Assembly (NCBI GenBank): GCA_029961685.1
Contig: JARWKL010000008.1
Location: forward strand, 18,571,981-18,635,980
DNA: 64,000 nt
From: Aristolochia californica
Lineage: Eukaryota; Streptophyta; Magnoliopsida; Piperales; Aristolochiaceae
Reading direction: 5' to 3'
Each line of letters starts with the position of its first letter. Within the stretch, counting starts at the first letter, position 1. Below the pieces are notes generated by a model that was not told the origin of the DNA, made no database searches, and saw only the letters and a program-made list of their open reading frames with translations. Shown in pieces: positions 1-13,500 of the stretch. The position numbers and the translations under genes were made by a program.

Positions 1-536
1 AAGGCAAAAAAATCACGACAAAATGAAAATTTTAGAGTTTATGTATAGAAAGAATTTATAGAAATAAAAAATGTAAGTAAAGAAAATTTATTCACACAGC
101 ACAAATGAACACAAAAATTTTGCTATCCAAGTTTGGTAAATTCCACTAGTTCAACCCTAATAGCTCGAAATTTTATAAGAAAGGTATTTTTCAACACATG
201 TTTTAAAAAATTGATATGAATGCTTGAAACATGTTCAAGATGCAAATGACCTATGATTCCAAACCATTTAAAGAGAATAATATTAAATTCCCAAGTGAAC
301 GTGCGGTGGGAAATTTACTTGACTCAAACAAACCATTATTTTGCCCATCTACAAAAAGCTGACCTAACAATCATAGATGATTGTAAAGTGATTTATCATG
401 CGTAACGGGCTATATTTTTTGTAAGGAATGACTAATGGATTGGGAGTCAACACTAAGATAAAAATCCCCCGCCTCCCCCTTTTCCCCACGATTGCTGAAC
501 CTGATATATAAAAACTAAAAAGAGTTTACAATCCCT

Positions 537-706
537 AAAAATTACAAACACTATTTGGAATTATCTCCCTCTACATTTGTGCATTGTGCATTTCTATTTT
601 AGATGTCTACTTTTTTCTTAAATAAAAAGTTGAGCTTTCACTTTCCCTTAATCTCGTAAACAAAAAAAGAGATAACAGGCAAATAGATCACAACAAAATG
701 AAAATT
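537..706. repeat. 164-bp partial monomer duplication
   Basis: The segment holding the TTATCTCTCTCTACATTTG-type, TTTTAGATGT and AAAAAAAGAGATAA boxes occurs twice, at about 543-700 and again from 707. Both ends fall at the six bases AAAATT (537-542 and 701-706). This adds 164 bp and explains the 838-bp spacing between the first two anchors (838 minus 164 is 674). The two copies differ at several bases, so the junction is not very recent or the donor was another monomer. Confidence 0.88.
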
Positions 707-3700
707 GCATAAACCTTTCTGAATGATCTCTCTCTTCATTTGTGCATTGAGCATTTCCATTTTTTATGTATACTTTTTTCGTCAATCAAAACTTGAGTTT
801 TCACTTTCCCTTCATCTCGTAAGCAAAAAAAGAGATAAAAGGCAAATAGATCACAACAAAATGAAATATTTAGAGTTTATGTATGGAAAGAATTTAAAAC
901 AATAAAAAATTCAAGTAAAGAAAATTTATTCACACACCACAAATGAACAGAAAAGTTTTGTTATCCAAGTTTGGGAAATTCCACTAGTTCAACCCTAATT
1001 GCTCTGAATTTTATAAGGAAGAGATTTTTCAACACATGTTTTAAAAAATGGGTATGCATGCTTTAAACATGTTAAAGATGCAAATGACCTATGGATCCAA
1101 ACCTTTTAAAGAGAATAAATTTAAATTTCCAAGTGAACGTGCGGTAGGATATTTACCCGAGTCAAACAAGTCATTATTTTGCCCATTTACAAAAAGCTGA
1201 CCTAGAGATCATAGATGAGTGTAAAGTGTTTTATCATGTGTAGAGGGCTATATTTTTGTAAGGAATGACTTATGGATTGGGAGCCAACCCTCAATTAAAA
1301 ATCCCCCGCCTCCCCCTTTTCCCGACGATTGTAGAACCTGTTATATAAAAACTAAAAAGAGTTTACAATCCTAAAAATTTTCATACACTTTTTGGAATTA
1401 TCTCTCTCTACATTTGTACATTTTAAATTTCCATTTTAGATGTATACTTGTTTCTTAAATCAAAACTTGAGCTTTCACTTTCCCTTCATCTCGTAAACAA
1501 AAAAAGAGATAAAAGGCAAATAAATCACAACAAAATGAAAATTTTAGAGCTTATGAATAGAAGGAATTTAAAGCAATGACAAATGTAAGTAAAGAAAGTT
1601 TCTTCAAACATGACAAATGAACACAAAAGTTTTGTTATCCAAGTTTTGGAAATTCCACTAGTTCAACCCTAATAGCTCGGACTTTTATAAGAAAGAGATT
1701 TTTCTACACATGTTTTAAAAATTAGATATGCATGCTTGAAACATGTTAAAGATTCAAATGACCTATGGATCCAAACATTTAAAAGAGAATAACATTAAAT
1801 TCCCAAGTGAACGTGTGATGGGATTTTTACGAGAGTGAAACAAGCCGTTACATTGCCCATTTATAAAAAACTGACCTATCGATCATAGATGATTGTAAAG
1901 TGATTTATCATACGTAATGGGGTATATTTATGTGAGGAAGGACTAATGGATTGGGAGTCAACACTCAGTTAAAAATCCCCCACCTCCCCCTATTCCCGAT
2001 GATTGTAGAACCAGATATATAAAAACTAAAAAGAGTTTACAATCCCTAAAAATTACAGAAACTTTTTGGAATGATCTCTCTCTACATTTGTGCATTGTGC
2101 ATTTACATTTCAGATGTATTATTTTTTCTTAAATAAAAACTTGAGTTTTCACAATCCCTTAATCTCGTAAACAAAAAAAGACATCAAAGGCAAATAGATC
2201 ACCACAAAATGAAAATTTAGAAGTTTATGTTCCGAAAGAATTTAAGGTTATAATGAAAGTAACTAAAGAAAATTTATTCACACACGATAAATGAACACAA
2301 AATTTTTGTTATCCTAGTTTGGGAAATTCCACTAGTTCAACCATAATAGCTCGGAATTTTATAAGAACGAGATTTTTCTACACATGTTTTAAAAAATGGA
2401 TATGCATGTTTGAAACATGTTAAAGATGCAAATGACCTATGGATCTAAACCTTTTAAAGAGAATAACATTAAATTCCCAAGTGAACGTGCAGTGGGATAT
2501 TTACCCGAGTCAAACAAGCAATTATTTTCCCATTTACAAATAGCTGACCTAACGATCATAGATGATTGTAAAGTGATTTATCATGCGTAAAGGGATATAT
2601 TTTTTTAAGGAATGACTTATGGATTGGGAGTCAACACTCAGTTAAAAATTCCCTGCCTCCAACTTTTCTTAACGTTTGGATAATCTAATATATAAAAACT
2701 AAAAAGATTTTACAATCCCTAAAAATTATAGACACTTTTTGGAATTATCGCTCTCTACATTTGTGCATTGCGCATTTCCATTTTAGATGTATATTTTTTT
2801 CTTAAATCAAAACTTGAGTTTCTACTTTCCCTTCATCTCGTAAACAAAAAAAGAGATAAAGGGAAAATAGATCACAACAAAATGAAAATTTTCCGGTTTA
2901 TGTATGGAAAGAATTTAAAGCAATAACAAATGTAAGTAAAGAAAATTTATTCACACTCCAAAAATGAACACAAAAGTTTTGTTATCCAAGTTTGGGAAAT
3001 TCCACTAGTTCAACCCTAATAGCTAGGAATTTTATAAGAAAAAGATTTTTCTACACATGTTTTAAAAAATAGATATGCATGTTTGAAACATGTTAATTTT
3101 GCAAATGACTATGGATCCAAACCTTTTAAAGAGAATAACATTAATTTCCCAAGTGAACATGCGGTGGGATATTTACCTGAGTCAAACAAGCCATTATTTT
3201 ACCCATTTGCAAAAAGCTGACCTAACCAACATAGATGATTGCAAAGTGATTTATAATGCGTAATGGGCTATATTTTTGTAAGGAATGGCTTATGGATTGG
3301 GAGTCAACACTCAGTTAAAAATCCCCTACCTCCCCCTTTTCCTGACGATTGCTGAACCTGATATATAAAAAAACTTAAAAGAGTTTAAAATTTCTAAAAA
3401 TTACACACACTTTTAGGAACTATCTCTCTCTACATTTGTACTTTGTGCATTTCCATTTTAGATGAATACTTTTTACTTAAATGAAAATTTGAGTTTTCAC
3501 TTTCCTTTCATCTCGAAAACAAAAAAAGAGATAAAAGGCAAATAGCTCACAACAAAATGAAAATTTTAGAGTTTATTTATGGAAAGAATTTAAAGCCAAA
3601 ACAAATGTAAGTAAAGAAAATTTATTCACACACAAAGAATGAACACAAAAGTTTTGTTATCCAAGTTTGGAAATTTCCACTAGTTCCACTTTGATAGCTC

Positions 3701-6510
3701 GGAATTTTGTAAGAAAGAGATTTTTCTACACATGTTTTAAAAAATGGATATGCATGCTTGAAACATGTTAAAGATGCAACTGTCCTATGGATCCAAACTT
3801 TTTAAAGAGAATAACATTAAATTCCCTAGTGTACATGTGGTGGGATATTTACCTGAGTCAAACCAGCCACTATTTTGCCCATTTACAAAACGCAGACACT
3901 ACGATCATAGAGGAGTGTAAAGGGATTTATTATGCATAGCGGGCTATATTTTTTTAAGGAATGACTTATGGATTGAGAGTCAACACTCAGTCAAAAATCC
4001 CCGCCTCCCCCCTTTTCCTGACGATTGCAGAACCTGATATATAAAAACTAGAAAGAGTTTACAATCCCTAAAATTTAAAAACACTTTTTGGAATTATCTC
4101 TCTCTACATTTGTGCATTGTGTTTCCATTTTAGATGTATACTTTTTTCTTAAATCAAAACTTGAGTATTCACCTTCCCTTCATCTCGTAAACAAAAAAAA
4201 GATATAAAAGGCAAATAGATTATAAAAAATGTAAATTTTAGAGTTTATGTAAGGAAAGAATTTAAAGAAATAAAAAATGTAAGTAAAGAAAATTTATTCA
4301 CACACCACAAATGAACACAAAAGTTTTTTTAACCAAGTTTTGGAAATTCCACTAGTTCAAACCAAATTGTTCGGAATTTTATAAGAAAAAGATTTTTCTA
4401 CACATGTTTTAAAAAATCGATAACAATGCTTGAAACATGTTAAATATGCAAATGACCTATGGATCCAAACCTTTTAAAGAGAGTAACATTAAATTCCCAA
4501 GTGAACGTGTGGTGGCATATTTACCCGAGTCAAACATTCCATTATTTTGCCCATTTACAAAAAGCTGATCAAACAATCATAGATGATTGCAAAGTGAATT
4601 ATCATGTGTAACGGGCCATATTTTAGTAAGGAATAACTTATGGATGGGATCAACACGCAGTTTAAAATCCCCCGCGTCCCCTTTTTCCCGTCAATTGCAG
4701 AACCTGGTATATAAAAAATAAACAAAGTTTACAATCCATGAAATTACAAACACTTTTTTGAATTATCTCTCTCTACATTTGTGGATTTTGCATTTCCATT
4801 TTAGATATATACTTTTTTCTTAAATCAAAACTTGAGTTTTTACTTTCCCTTCATCTCGTAAACAAAAAAAGATAAAAGGCAAATAGATCACAACAAAATG
4901 AAAATTTTAGAGTTTATGTGAGGAAAGAATTGATAGCAATAAAAAATGTATGTAAAGAAAATTAATTCACACACCACAAATGAACACAAAAGTTTTGTGA
5001 TGCAAATTTGGGAAATTCCACTAGTTCAACCTAAATAGCTCAAAATTTTATAAAAAAGAGATTTTTCTACACAAGTTTTATAAAATGGATATGCATGCTT
5101 GAAACATGTTAAAGATGCACATGACCTATATATTCGAACCTTTTAAAGAGAATAACGTAAAATTCCCAAGTGAACGTGCAGTGGAATATTTACCCAAGTC
5201 AAACAAGCCATTATTTTGCCCATTTACAAAAACCTGACCAAATGATCATAGATGAGTGTAAAGTGATTTATCATGCGTAGCGGGTTATATTTTTGTAAGG
5301 AATGACTTATGGATTGGGTGTCAACACTCTGTTCAAAATCCCACGCCTCCCCCTTTTCCCAACGATTGTAGAACCGGATATATAAAAACAATAAAGAGTT
5401 TACAATCCCTAAAAATTAGAGACACTTTCTGGAATTATCTCTCTCTACATTTGTGCATTGTGTATTTCCATTTTAGATGTATACTTTTTTCTTAAATCAA
5501 AACTTGAGTTTTCACTACTTCTTCATCTCGTAAACAAAAAAAGATATTAAAGGCAAATAGATCACAACAAACTGAAATTTTTAGAGTTTATGTACGGAAA
5601 GAATGAAAAGCAATAAAAAATGTAAGTAAAGAAAATTTTTTCACACACTACAAATGAACACAAAAGTTTTGTTATCCTAGTTTTGGAAATTCCTCTAGTT
5701 CATCCCTAACAGCTCGGAATTTTATGAGAAAGAGATTTTTCTACACATGTTTTAAAAAATGGATATGCATGCTTGAAACATGTTAAAGTTGCAAATGACC
5801 TATGGATCCAAACCTTTTAAAGAGAATAACATTAAATTTCCAAGTGAACATGCGGTGGGATATTTACTCGAGTCAAACAAACCATTATTTTTCCCATTTA
5901 CAAAAAGCTGACCTAGCGATCATAGATGATTGTAAAGTGATTTATCATGTGTAATGGGCTATAATTTTGTAAGGAATGACTTATGGATTAGGAGTCAACA
6001 CTCAATTAAAAATCCTCCGCCTCCCCCTTTTTTCGACGATTGCAGAACCTCATACATAAAAACTAAAAAGACCTTACAATCCGTAAAAAGTACAGACACT
6101 TTTTGGAATTATCTCTCTCTACTTTTGTGCATTGGGCATATCCATTTTAGATGTATACTTTTTTCTTAAATCAAAACTTGAGTTTTCACTATCCTTTCAT
6201 GTCGTAAACCCAAAAAGAGGTAAAAGGCAAATAGATCCCAACAAAATGAAATTTATTGAGTTTATGTTTGGAAAGAATTTAAAGCAATAATAAACGTAAG
6301 TAAATAAAATTTATTCACACACCACAAATGAACACAAAAGTTTTGTTATCCAAGTTTGGGAAATTCCACAAGTTCAACCCTAATTGCTCGGAATTGTTAA
6401 AGAAAGAGATTTTTCTACGCATGTTTTAAAAAATGGATATGCATGCTTGAAACATGTTAAAGATGCAAATGACCTATGGATCCAAACCTTTTAATAAGAA
6501 TAACATTAAA

Positions 6511-6518
6511 TTCCCGAG
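6511..6518. other. 28-bp deletion junction at CCC
   Basis: The normal order is ATTCCC, then a 28-bp stretch ending in TTACCC, then GAG. Here ATTCCC is followed directly by GAG, so the deletion lies between two CCC runs. The GTGAACGTGCGGTGGG box is lost in this monomer. Confidence 0.8.
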
Positions 6519-6951
6519 ACAAACAAACCATTATTTTGCCCATTTACAAAATGATGACCTAACGATCATAGATGATTGTAAAGTGATTTATCTTGCGTAA
6601 CGGGCTATACTTTGGTAAGGAATGACTTATGGATTAGGAGTCAACAGTCAGTTAAAAATCCCCGCCTCCCCCTTTTCCCAACTATTTCAGAACCTGATAA
6701 ATAAAAAATAAAAAGAGTTTAACATCCCTCAAAATTACCGACACTTGTTTGAATTATCTCTCTCTACATTTGTGCAATGTGCATTTCCATTTTAGATGTA
6801 TAATTTTTTCTTAAATCAAAACTTGAGTTTTCATTTTCCTTTCATCGCGTAAACAAAAAAAGAGATAAAAGGCAAATAGATCACAACAAAATGAAATTTT
6901 TTGAGTTTATGTGTGGAAAGAATTTAAAGCAACAAAAAATGTATGTAAAGA

Positions 6952-6968
6952 AAATTTACAAGTTTTGT
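6952..6968. other. ~23-bp deletion junction
   Basis: The stretch that normally holds TTCACACACCACAAATGAAC between AAAATTTA and AGTTTTG is missing. It also removes the left arm of the ACAAAAGTTTTGT palindrome in this copy. Confidence 0.75.
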
Positions 6969-9749
6969 AATGCAAGTTTGGGAAATTCCACTAGTTCAAC
7001 CCTAATAGCTCCGAATATTATCAAAAAGAGATTTTCCTAGACATTTTTTAAAAATTGGATATGCATGCTTGAAACATGTTAAAGATGCACATGACTTATG
7101 GATCCAAACCTTTTAAATAGAATTACATTAAATTCCCAAGTGAACGTGTGTTGGGATATTTACCCGAGTCAAACAAGCCAATATTTTGCCCATTTACAAA
7201 AAGCTAACCTACTGATCATAGATGAGTGTAAAGCGATTTATCATGTGTAGCAGGCTATATTTTTGTAAGTAATGACTTTTGTATTTTGAGTCAACACTCA
7301 GTTAAAAATCCCTCGATCCACCTTTTCCTGTTGATTGCAGAACCTCATATATAAAAACCAAAAAGACTTTACAATTTCTAAAAATTACAGACACTTTTTT
7401 GAATTATCTCTCTCTACATTTGTGTATTGTGCTTTTCCATTTTAGATGTATAATTTTTTCTTAAATCAAAACTTGACGTTTCACTTTCCCTTCTTCCCGT
7501 AAAAAAAAAAGAGATAAAAGGCAAATAGATCCCAACAAAATGAAAATTTTAGAGTTAATGTGTGGAAAGAATTTGAAGAAATAACAAACGTAAGTAAAGA
7601 AATTTTATTCACACACCACAAATGAACACAATTTTTTTGTAATCCATGTTTGGGAAATTCCACTAGTTCAACCTTAATAGCTCGGAATTTTCTAATAAGC
7701 AGATTTTTCTACTCATTTTTTAAAAAATGGATATGCTTGAAACATATTAAAGTTGAAAATGACCTATGGATCCTAACCTTTTAAAAACAATAACATTAAA
7801 TTCCCAAGTGAACGTGCGGTGGGATATTTACGTGAGTCAATCAAGCCATTATTTTGCCCATTTACAAAAAGCTGACCTACCGATCGTTGATGACTGTAAA
7901 ATGATTTATAATGCGTAATGGGCTATATTTTTGTCAAGAATGACTTATGGATTTAGAGTCAACACTCAGTTAAAAATCCCCTGCCTCCCCATTTTCCCAA
8001 CGATTTCAGAACCTGATATATCAAAACTAAAAACAATTTACAATCCATAAAAATTACAGACACTGTTTGGAATTATCTCTCTCTACATTTGTGCACTGTG
8101 CATTTCCATTTTAGATTTATACTTTTTTTCTTAAATCAAAACTTGCGTTTTAAATTTCCCTTCATCTCGTAAATAGAAAAAGAGATAAAAGGCAAATAGA
8201 TCACAACACAGTGAAAATTATAGAGTTTTTGTATGGAAAGAATTTAAATCAAAAACAAATGTAAGTAAACAAAATTTTTCACATACCACAAATGAACACA
8301 AAATTTTTTTATCCAAGTTGAGGAAATTCCACTAGTTCAACCCTAATAGCACGGAATTTTATAAGAAAGAGACTTTTCTACACATGTTTTAAAAAGTGGA
8401 TATGCATGCCTGAAACATGTTAAAGATGCAAATGACCTATGGATCCAAACCTGTTAAAGAGAATAACATTAAATACCCAAGTGAACATGTGGTGGGATAT
8501 TTACCCGAGTCAAACAAGCCATTATTTTGCCCAATTACAAAAAGCTTACCTAACGAGCATAGATGAGTGTAAAGTGATTTATCATGTGTAATGGGCTATA
8601 TTTTTGTAAGGAATAAATTGATGGATTTGGAGTCAACACTCAGTTAAAAATCCCCCGCCTCCCCCTTTTCCTGACGATTGTAGAAACTGATATATAAAAA
8701 CTAAAAACAGTTTACAATCCCTAAAAATTACAGACACTGTTTGGAATTATCTCTCTCTACATTTATGCACTGTACATTTTCATTTTAGATGTATACTTTT
8801 TTCTTAAATCAAAACTTGAGTTTTCACTTTCCCTTCATCTCGTTAACAAAAAAAGAGATAAAAGGGAAATAGATCACAACAAAATGAAATTTTTAGAGTT
8901 TATATATGGAAAGAATTTAAAGCAATAACAAACGTAAGTAAGGAAAATTTATTCATAGCCCACAAATGAACAAAAAAATTTTGTTATCCAAGTTTGGGAA
9001 ATTCCACTATTTCAACCCTAAAGGCTCAGAATTTTCTAAGAAAGAGATTTTTCCACTCGTCTTAAAAAATAGATATGCATGCTTGAAACATGTTAAAGAT
9101 GAAAATGTCCTATGGATCCAAACCTTTTAAAGAGAATAACATTAAATTCCAAAGTGAACGTGCGGTGGGATATTTACCCGAGTCAAACAAGCCATTACTT
9201 TCACATTTACAAAAAGCTGACCTAACGATCATAGATGATTGTAAAGTGATTTATAAAGCGAACGGGCTATACTTTTGTAAGGAATGACTTAAAGATTGGG
9301 AGTCAAAATCCCCACCTCCCCCTTTTCTCGATGATTACAGGACGTGATATTTAAAAACTAAAAAGAGTTTAAAATCCCTAAAAATTATAGACACTTTTTG
9401 GAATTATCTCTCTCTACATTTGTGCATTGTGCAATTACATTTTAGATGTCTTCTTTTTTCTTCAATCAAAACTTGAGTTTTTGATTTCCCGTCTTCTCGC
9501 AAACAAAAAAAGAGATAAAAGGCAAATAGATCACACCAAAATGAAAATTTTAGAGTTTGTGTCCGGAAAGAATTTAAAGAAACATGGAATGGAAGTAAAG
9601 AAAATTTATTCACACACCACAAATGAACACAAATGGTTTGTTATCCAAGTTTGGGAAATTCCACTAGTTCAACCCTATTAGCTCAGAATTTTATAAGAAA
9701 GAGATTTTTGAACACATGTTTTAAAAATAGATTTGCAAGCTTGAAACAT

Positions 9750-12700
9750 GTTAAAGTTGAAAATGTCCTATGGATCCAAAACCTTTTAAAGAGAATAGCA
9801 TTAGACTCTCAAGTGAACGTGTGGTGGGATATTTACCCGAGTCAAACAAGCAATTATTTTGCCCATTTACAAAAAGTTGACTTAACGATCATAGATGATT
9901 GTAAAGTGATTTACCATGTGTAACGGGCTATATTTTTTTTATAGAATGTCTTATGGATTGAGAGTCAACACTCAGTTAAAGATCCCCCGCCTCCCCCTTT
10001 TCCCGACGATTGGAAAACCAAATATAAAAAAATAAAAAAAAGTTTACAATCCCTTAAAATTATAGACACTTTTTGGAATTATCTCTTTCTACATTTGTGC
10101 ATTGTGCATTTCCATTTTAGATGTATACTTTTTTCTTAAATCAAAAATTGAGTTTTCACTTTCCCTTCAACTCCGAAACAAAAAAAGAGATAAAAGGCAA
10201 ATAGATCACTACAAAATGAAAATTTTAGAGTTTATGTAGGGAAATAATTTAAAGCAAAAACAAATTTAAGTAAAGAAAATTTCTTCACACACCACAGATG
10301 AACGCAAAAGTTCTTTTATCCAAGTTTGGGAAATTCCGCTAGTTCAACCCTAATAGCTTGGAATATTATAAGGAGATTTTTCTACACATGTTTTAAATAA
10401 GGGATATGCATGCTTGAAACATGTTCAAGATGCAAATGACCTATGGATCCAAACCTTTTAAAGAAAATAACATTAGATTCTCAAGTAAATGTGCGATGGC
10501 TTATTTTCCCGAGTCAAACAAGCCATTATTTTTCCCATTTACAAAAAGCTGACCTAATGTTCATAGATGATTGTAAAGTGATTTATCATGCGTAACGGGC
10601 TATAGTTTTGTAAGGAATGACTTATAGATTGGTAGTCAACACTTACTTAAAAATCCCCCGCATCCCCTTTTTCTCGACGATTGCAAAACTTGATATCTAA
10701 AAACAAAAAAGAGTTTACAATCCGTAAAAATTATAGGCACTTTTTAAAATTATCTCTCTCTACATTTGTGCATTGTGCATTTCCATTTTAGATGTATACT
10801 TTTTTCTTGAGTCAAAAGTTGAGTTTTCACATTCCCTTCAACTCGTAAACAAAAAAAAAGATAAAAGGCAAATAGATCACAACAAAATGAAAATTTTAGA
10901 GTTGATGTATGGAAAAAATTTAAAGCAATAACAAATGTAAGTAAATAAATTTTTTTCACACACTAGAAATGAACACAAAAGTTTTGTTATCCAATTTTGG
11001 GAAATTCCACTAGTTCAACCCTTATAGCTTGGAATTTTATAAGAAAGAGATTTTTCTACATGTGTTTTAAAAATTGGATATGCATGGCTGAAACATGTTA
11101 AAGATGCAAATGGCCTATGGATCCAAACCTTTTAAAGAGGATAACATTAGATTCTCATATGAAAGTACGATGGGATATTTACCCGAGTCAAGTAATCCAT
11201 TATTTTGCCCATTTACAAAAAGCTCACCTAACGATCATAGATGATTGTAAAGTGATTTATCATGCATAACGGGCTATATTTTTTTAAGGAATGACTTATG
11301 GATTGATAGTCAACACTCAGTTAAAAATCCCCCGTCTCCCCCTTTTCTCGATAATTGCAAAACCTGATATGTAAAAACAAAAACGATTTTACAATCCTTA
11401 AAAATTATATACACTTTTATGATTTATCTCTCTCTAAATTTGTGCATTGTGCATTTCCTTTTTAGATATATATACTTTTTTCTTAAATCAAAACTTGAGT
11501 TTTCACTTTCCCTTCATCCGTAAAACAAACCAGAGATAACTGGCAAAAATAGATCACACCAAAATGAAAATTTTAGAGTTTAAGTATGGAAACAATTTAA
11601 ACCAATTACAAATTTAAGTAAATAAAATTTATTTTCACATCACAAATGAACACAAAAGTTTAGTTATCCAAATTTGGGAAATTGCACTAATTCAACCCTA
11701 ATAGCTTGGAATTTTATAAGACAGAGATTTTTCTACACTGGTTTTAAAAAATGGATATGCATACTTGAAACAAGTTAAATATGTATATGACCTAAGGATC
11801 CAAAATTTTTAAAGAGATTAACATTAGATTCTCAAGTGAACATGAGGTGGGATATTTACCCGAGTAAAACAAGCAATTATTTTGCCCATTTAAAAAGGGT
11901 TGACCAAACGATCATAGATGATTGTAATGTCATTTATCATGCTTAACAGGCAATATTTTTGCAAGTAATGAATTATGGATTGGGAGTCAACACTCAGGAA
12001 AAAATTCCCCGCCTCCCCCTTTTCCCGACGATTGCAAAACCTGACATATAAAAACTAAAAAGAGTTTACAATCCCAAAAAATTACAAATATTTTTTGGAA
12101 TTATATCTCTCTACATGTGTGCATTGTGCATTTCAATTTTATATGTATACTTTTTTCTTAAATCAAAACTTGAGTTTTCACTTCCCCTTCACTTCGTAAA
12201 CAAGAAAAGAGATAAAAGGGAAAAATAGATCACAACAAAATGAAAATTTTAGAGTTTATGTATGGAAAGAATTTAAAGCAATAACAAATTTAAGTAAAGA
12301 AAATTTATTCACACACCACGATTGAACACAAAAGTTTTGTTATCCAATTTTGGGAAATTCCAATAGTTCAACCCTAACTACTTGGAATTTTATAAGAAAG
12401 AGATTTTTCTACACATGTTTTAAAAAATGGATATGCATGCTTGAAACATGTTAAATATGCAAATGACCTATGGAGCCAAACCTTTTAAAGAGAATAATAT
12501 TAAATTCTCTATCGAACGCGCGATGGGATTTTTATCCGAGTCAAACAAGCCATTATTTTGCCCATTTACAAAAAGATGACCAAACGATCATAAATTATTC
12601 TAAAATGATTTATCATGCGTAATGGGTTATATTTTTTTAAGGAATGACTTAAGGATTGGGAGTCAGCAGTCAGTTAAAAATCCACCACCTCCACCTTTTC

Positions 12701-13500
12701 CTGACATTTGCAGAACCTGATAAAGAAATGCAAAAAAGAGTTTACAATCCCTAAAAATTGTAGACACTTTTTCAAATTATCTCTCTGTACATTTGTGCAT
12801 TGTGCATTTCCATTTTAGATGTAGACTTTTTTCTTAAATCAAAACTTGAGTTTTCACTTTCCCTTCATCTCGTAAACAAAACAAGAGATAAAAGGCAAAT
12901 AGATCACAACAAAATGAAAATTTAAGAGTTTATGTGTGGAAATAATTCAAAGAAATAAACAAATGAAAGTAAAGAAAATTTATTCACTCACTACAAAAGA
13001 ACACATAAGTTTTGTTACCCAAGTTTGGGAAATTCCACTTGTTCAACCCTAACTGCTCTGAATTTTAAAAGAAAGAGATTTTTCTACACATGTTTTAAAA
13101 AATGGATATGCATGCTTGAAATATGTTAAAGAGGCACATGACCTATGGATCAAAACTTTTTAAAGAGAATAACGTTAAATTCTCAACTGACGGTGCGGTG
13201 GGATATTTACTCGAGTCAAACTAGCCCTTTTTTTTCCTCTTTACAAAAAGTTCACCTAACGATCATAGATGATTGTAAAGTGATTTATCATGCGTAACTG
13301 GCTGTATTTTTTCAAGGCATGACTTATGGATTGGGAGTCAACCCATAGTTAAAATTCCCCCACCTCCCATTTTTCCCAACGATTTCAAAACTTGATATAT
13401 AAAAACTAAAAAAGTGTTTACCCTAAAAACTATAGACACTTTTGAGAATTATCTCTCTCTACATTTGGGCACTCTGCATTTCCATTAAAGATGTATAATT
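9750..13500. repeat. Satellite block, transition between subfamilies A and B
   Basis: Anchors lie at 9767, 10440, 11114, 11791, 12467 and 13142. Four successive copies have AGATTCTC or AGACTCTC where flanking copies have AAATTCCC (left) or AAATTCTC (right). The AAAACTTGAG form persists through about 12.85 kb and is first replaced by AAAGCTTGAG at about 13.51 kb. Diagnostic bases therefore switch at different places rather than at one junction. This fits gene-conversion tracts or repeated unequal exchange better than a single insertion event, though that is an inference. Confidence 0.75.

Larger units (their letters stand above)
1..9750. repeat. Satellite block, subfamily A (monomers 1-14)
   Basis: Anchors lie at 250, 1088, 1762, 2436, 3109, 3784, 4456, 5125, 5799, 6473, 7095, 7763, 8436 and 9109. 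These copies share AAATTCCC just before the GTGAACG box, AAAACTTGAG rather than AAAGCTTGAG, and mostly AATAACAAATG or AATAAAAAATG after the GGAAAGAATTTAAAG box. One 164-bp extra piece (near 540-706) and two small deletions (near 6515 and 6959) break the period. Several copies (1.2, 3.9, 5.25, 7.2 and 8.55 kb) carry GAGTGTAAAG in place of GATTGTAAAG. Copies near 5.1 and 7.1 kb share further private changes (GATGCACATGAC, AATGTATGTAAAG) and stand three monomers apart. Confidence 0.9.

Noticed and set aside
537..720. Start of a different repeat family near 0.7 kb because the spacing jumps to 838 bp
   Set aside because: The extra bases are a second copy of an existing monomer segment, bounded by AAAATT, and not new sequence.
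9427..9923. Open frames of 60-96 codons on both strands, here and throughout the window, as possible small genes
   Set aside because: They are the same few monomer segments read in copies that happen to lack a stop. They have no consistent start, promoter or ribosome-binding context, they are interrupted in most copies, and indels in the family are often not multiples of three.
10020..10060. Short A/T-rich runs as telomeric or microsatellite tracts
   Set aside because: They are point-mutated versions of the TATAAAAACTAAAAAGAG segment in the monomer and show no TTAGGG, TTTAGGG or TTAGG repeats.
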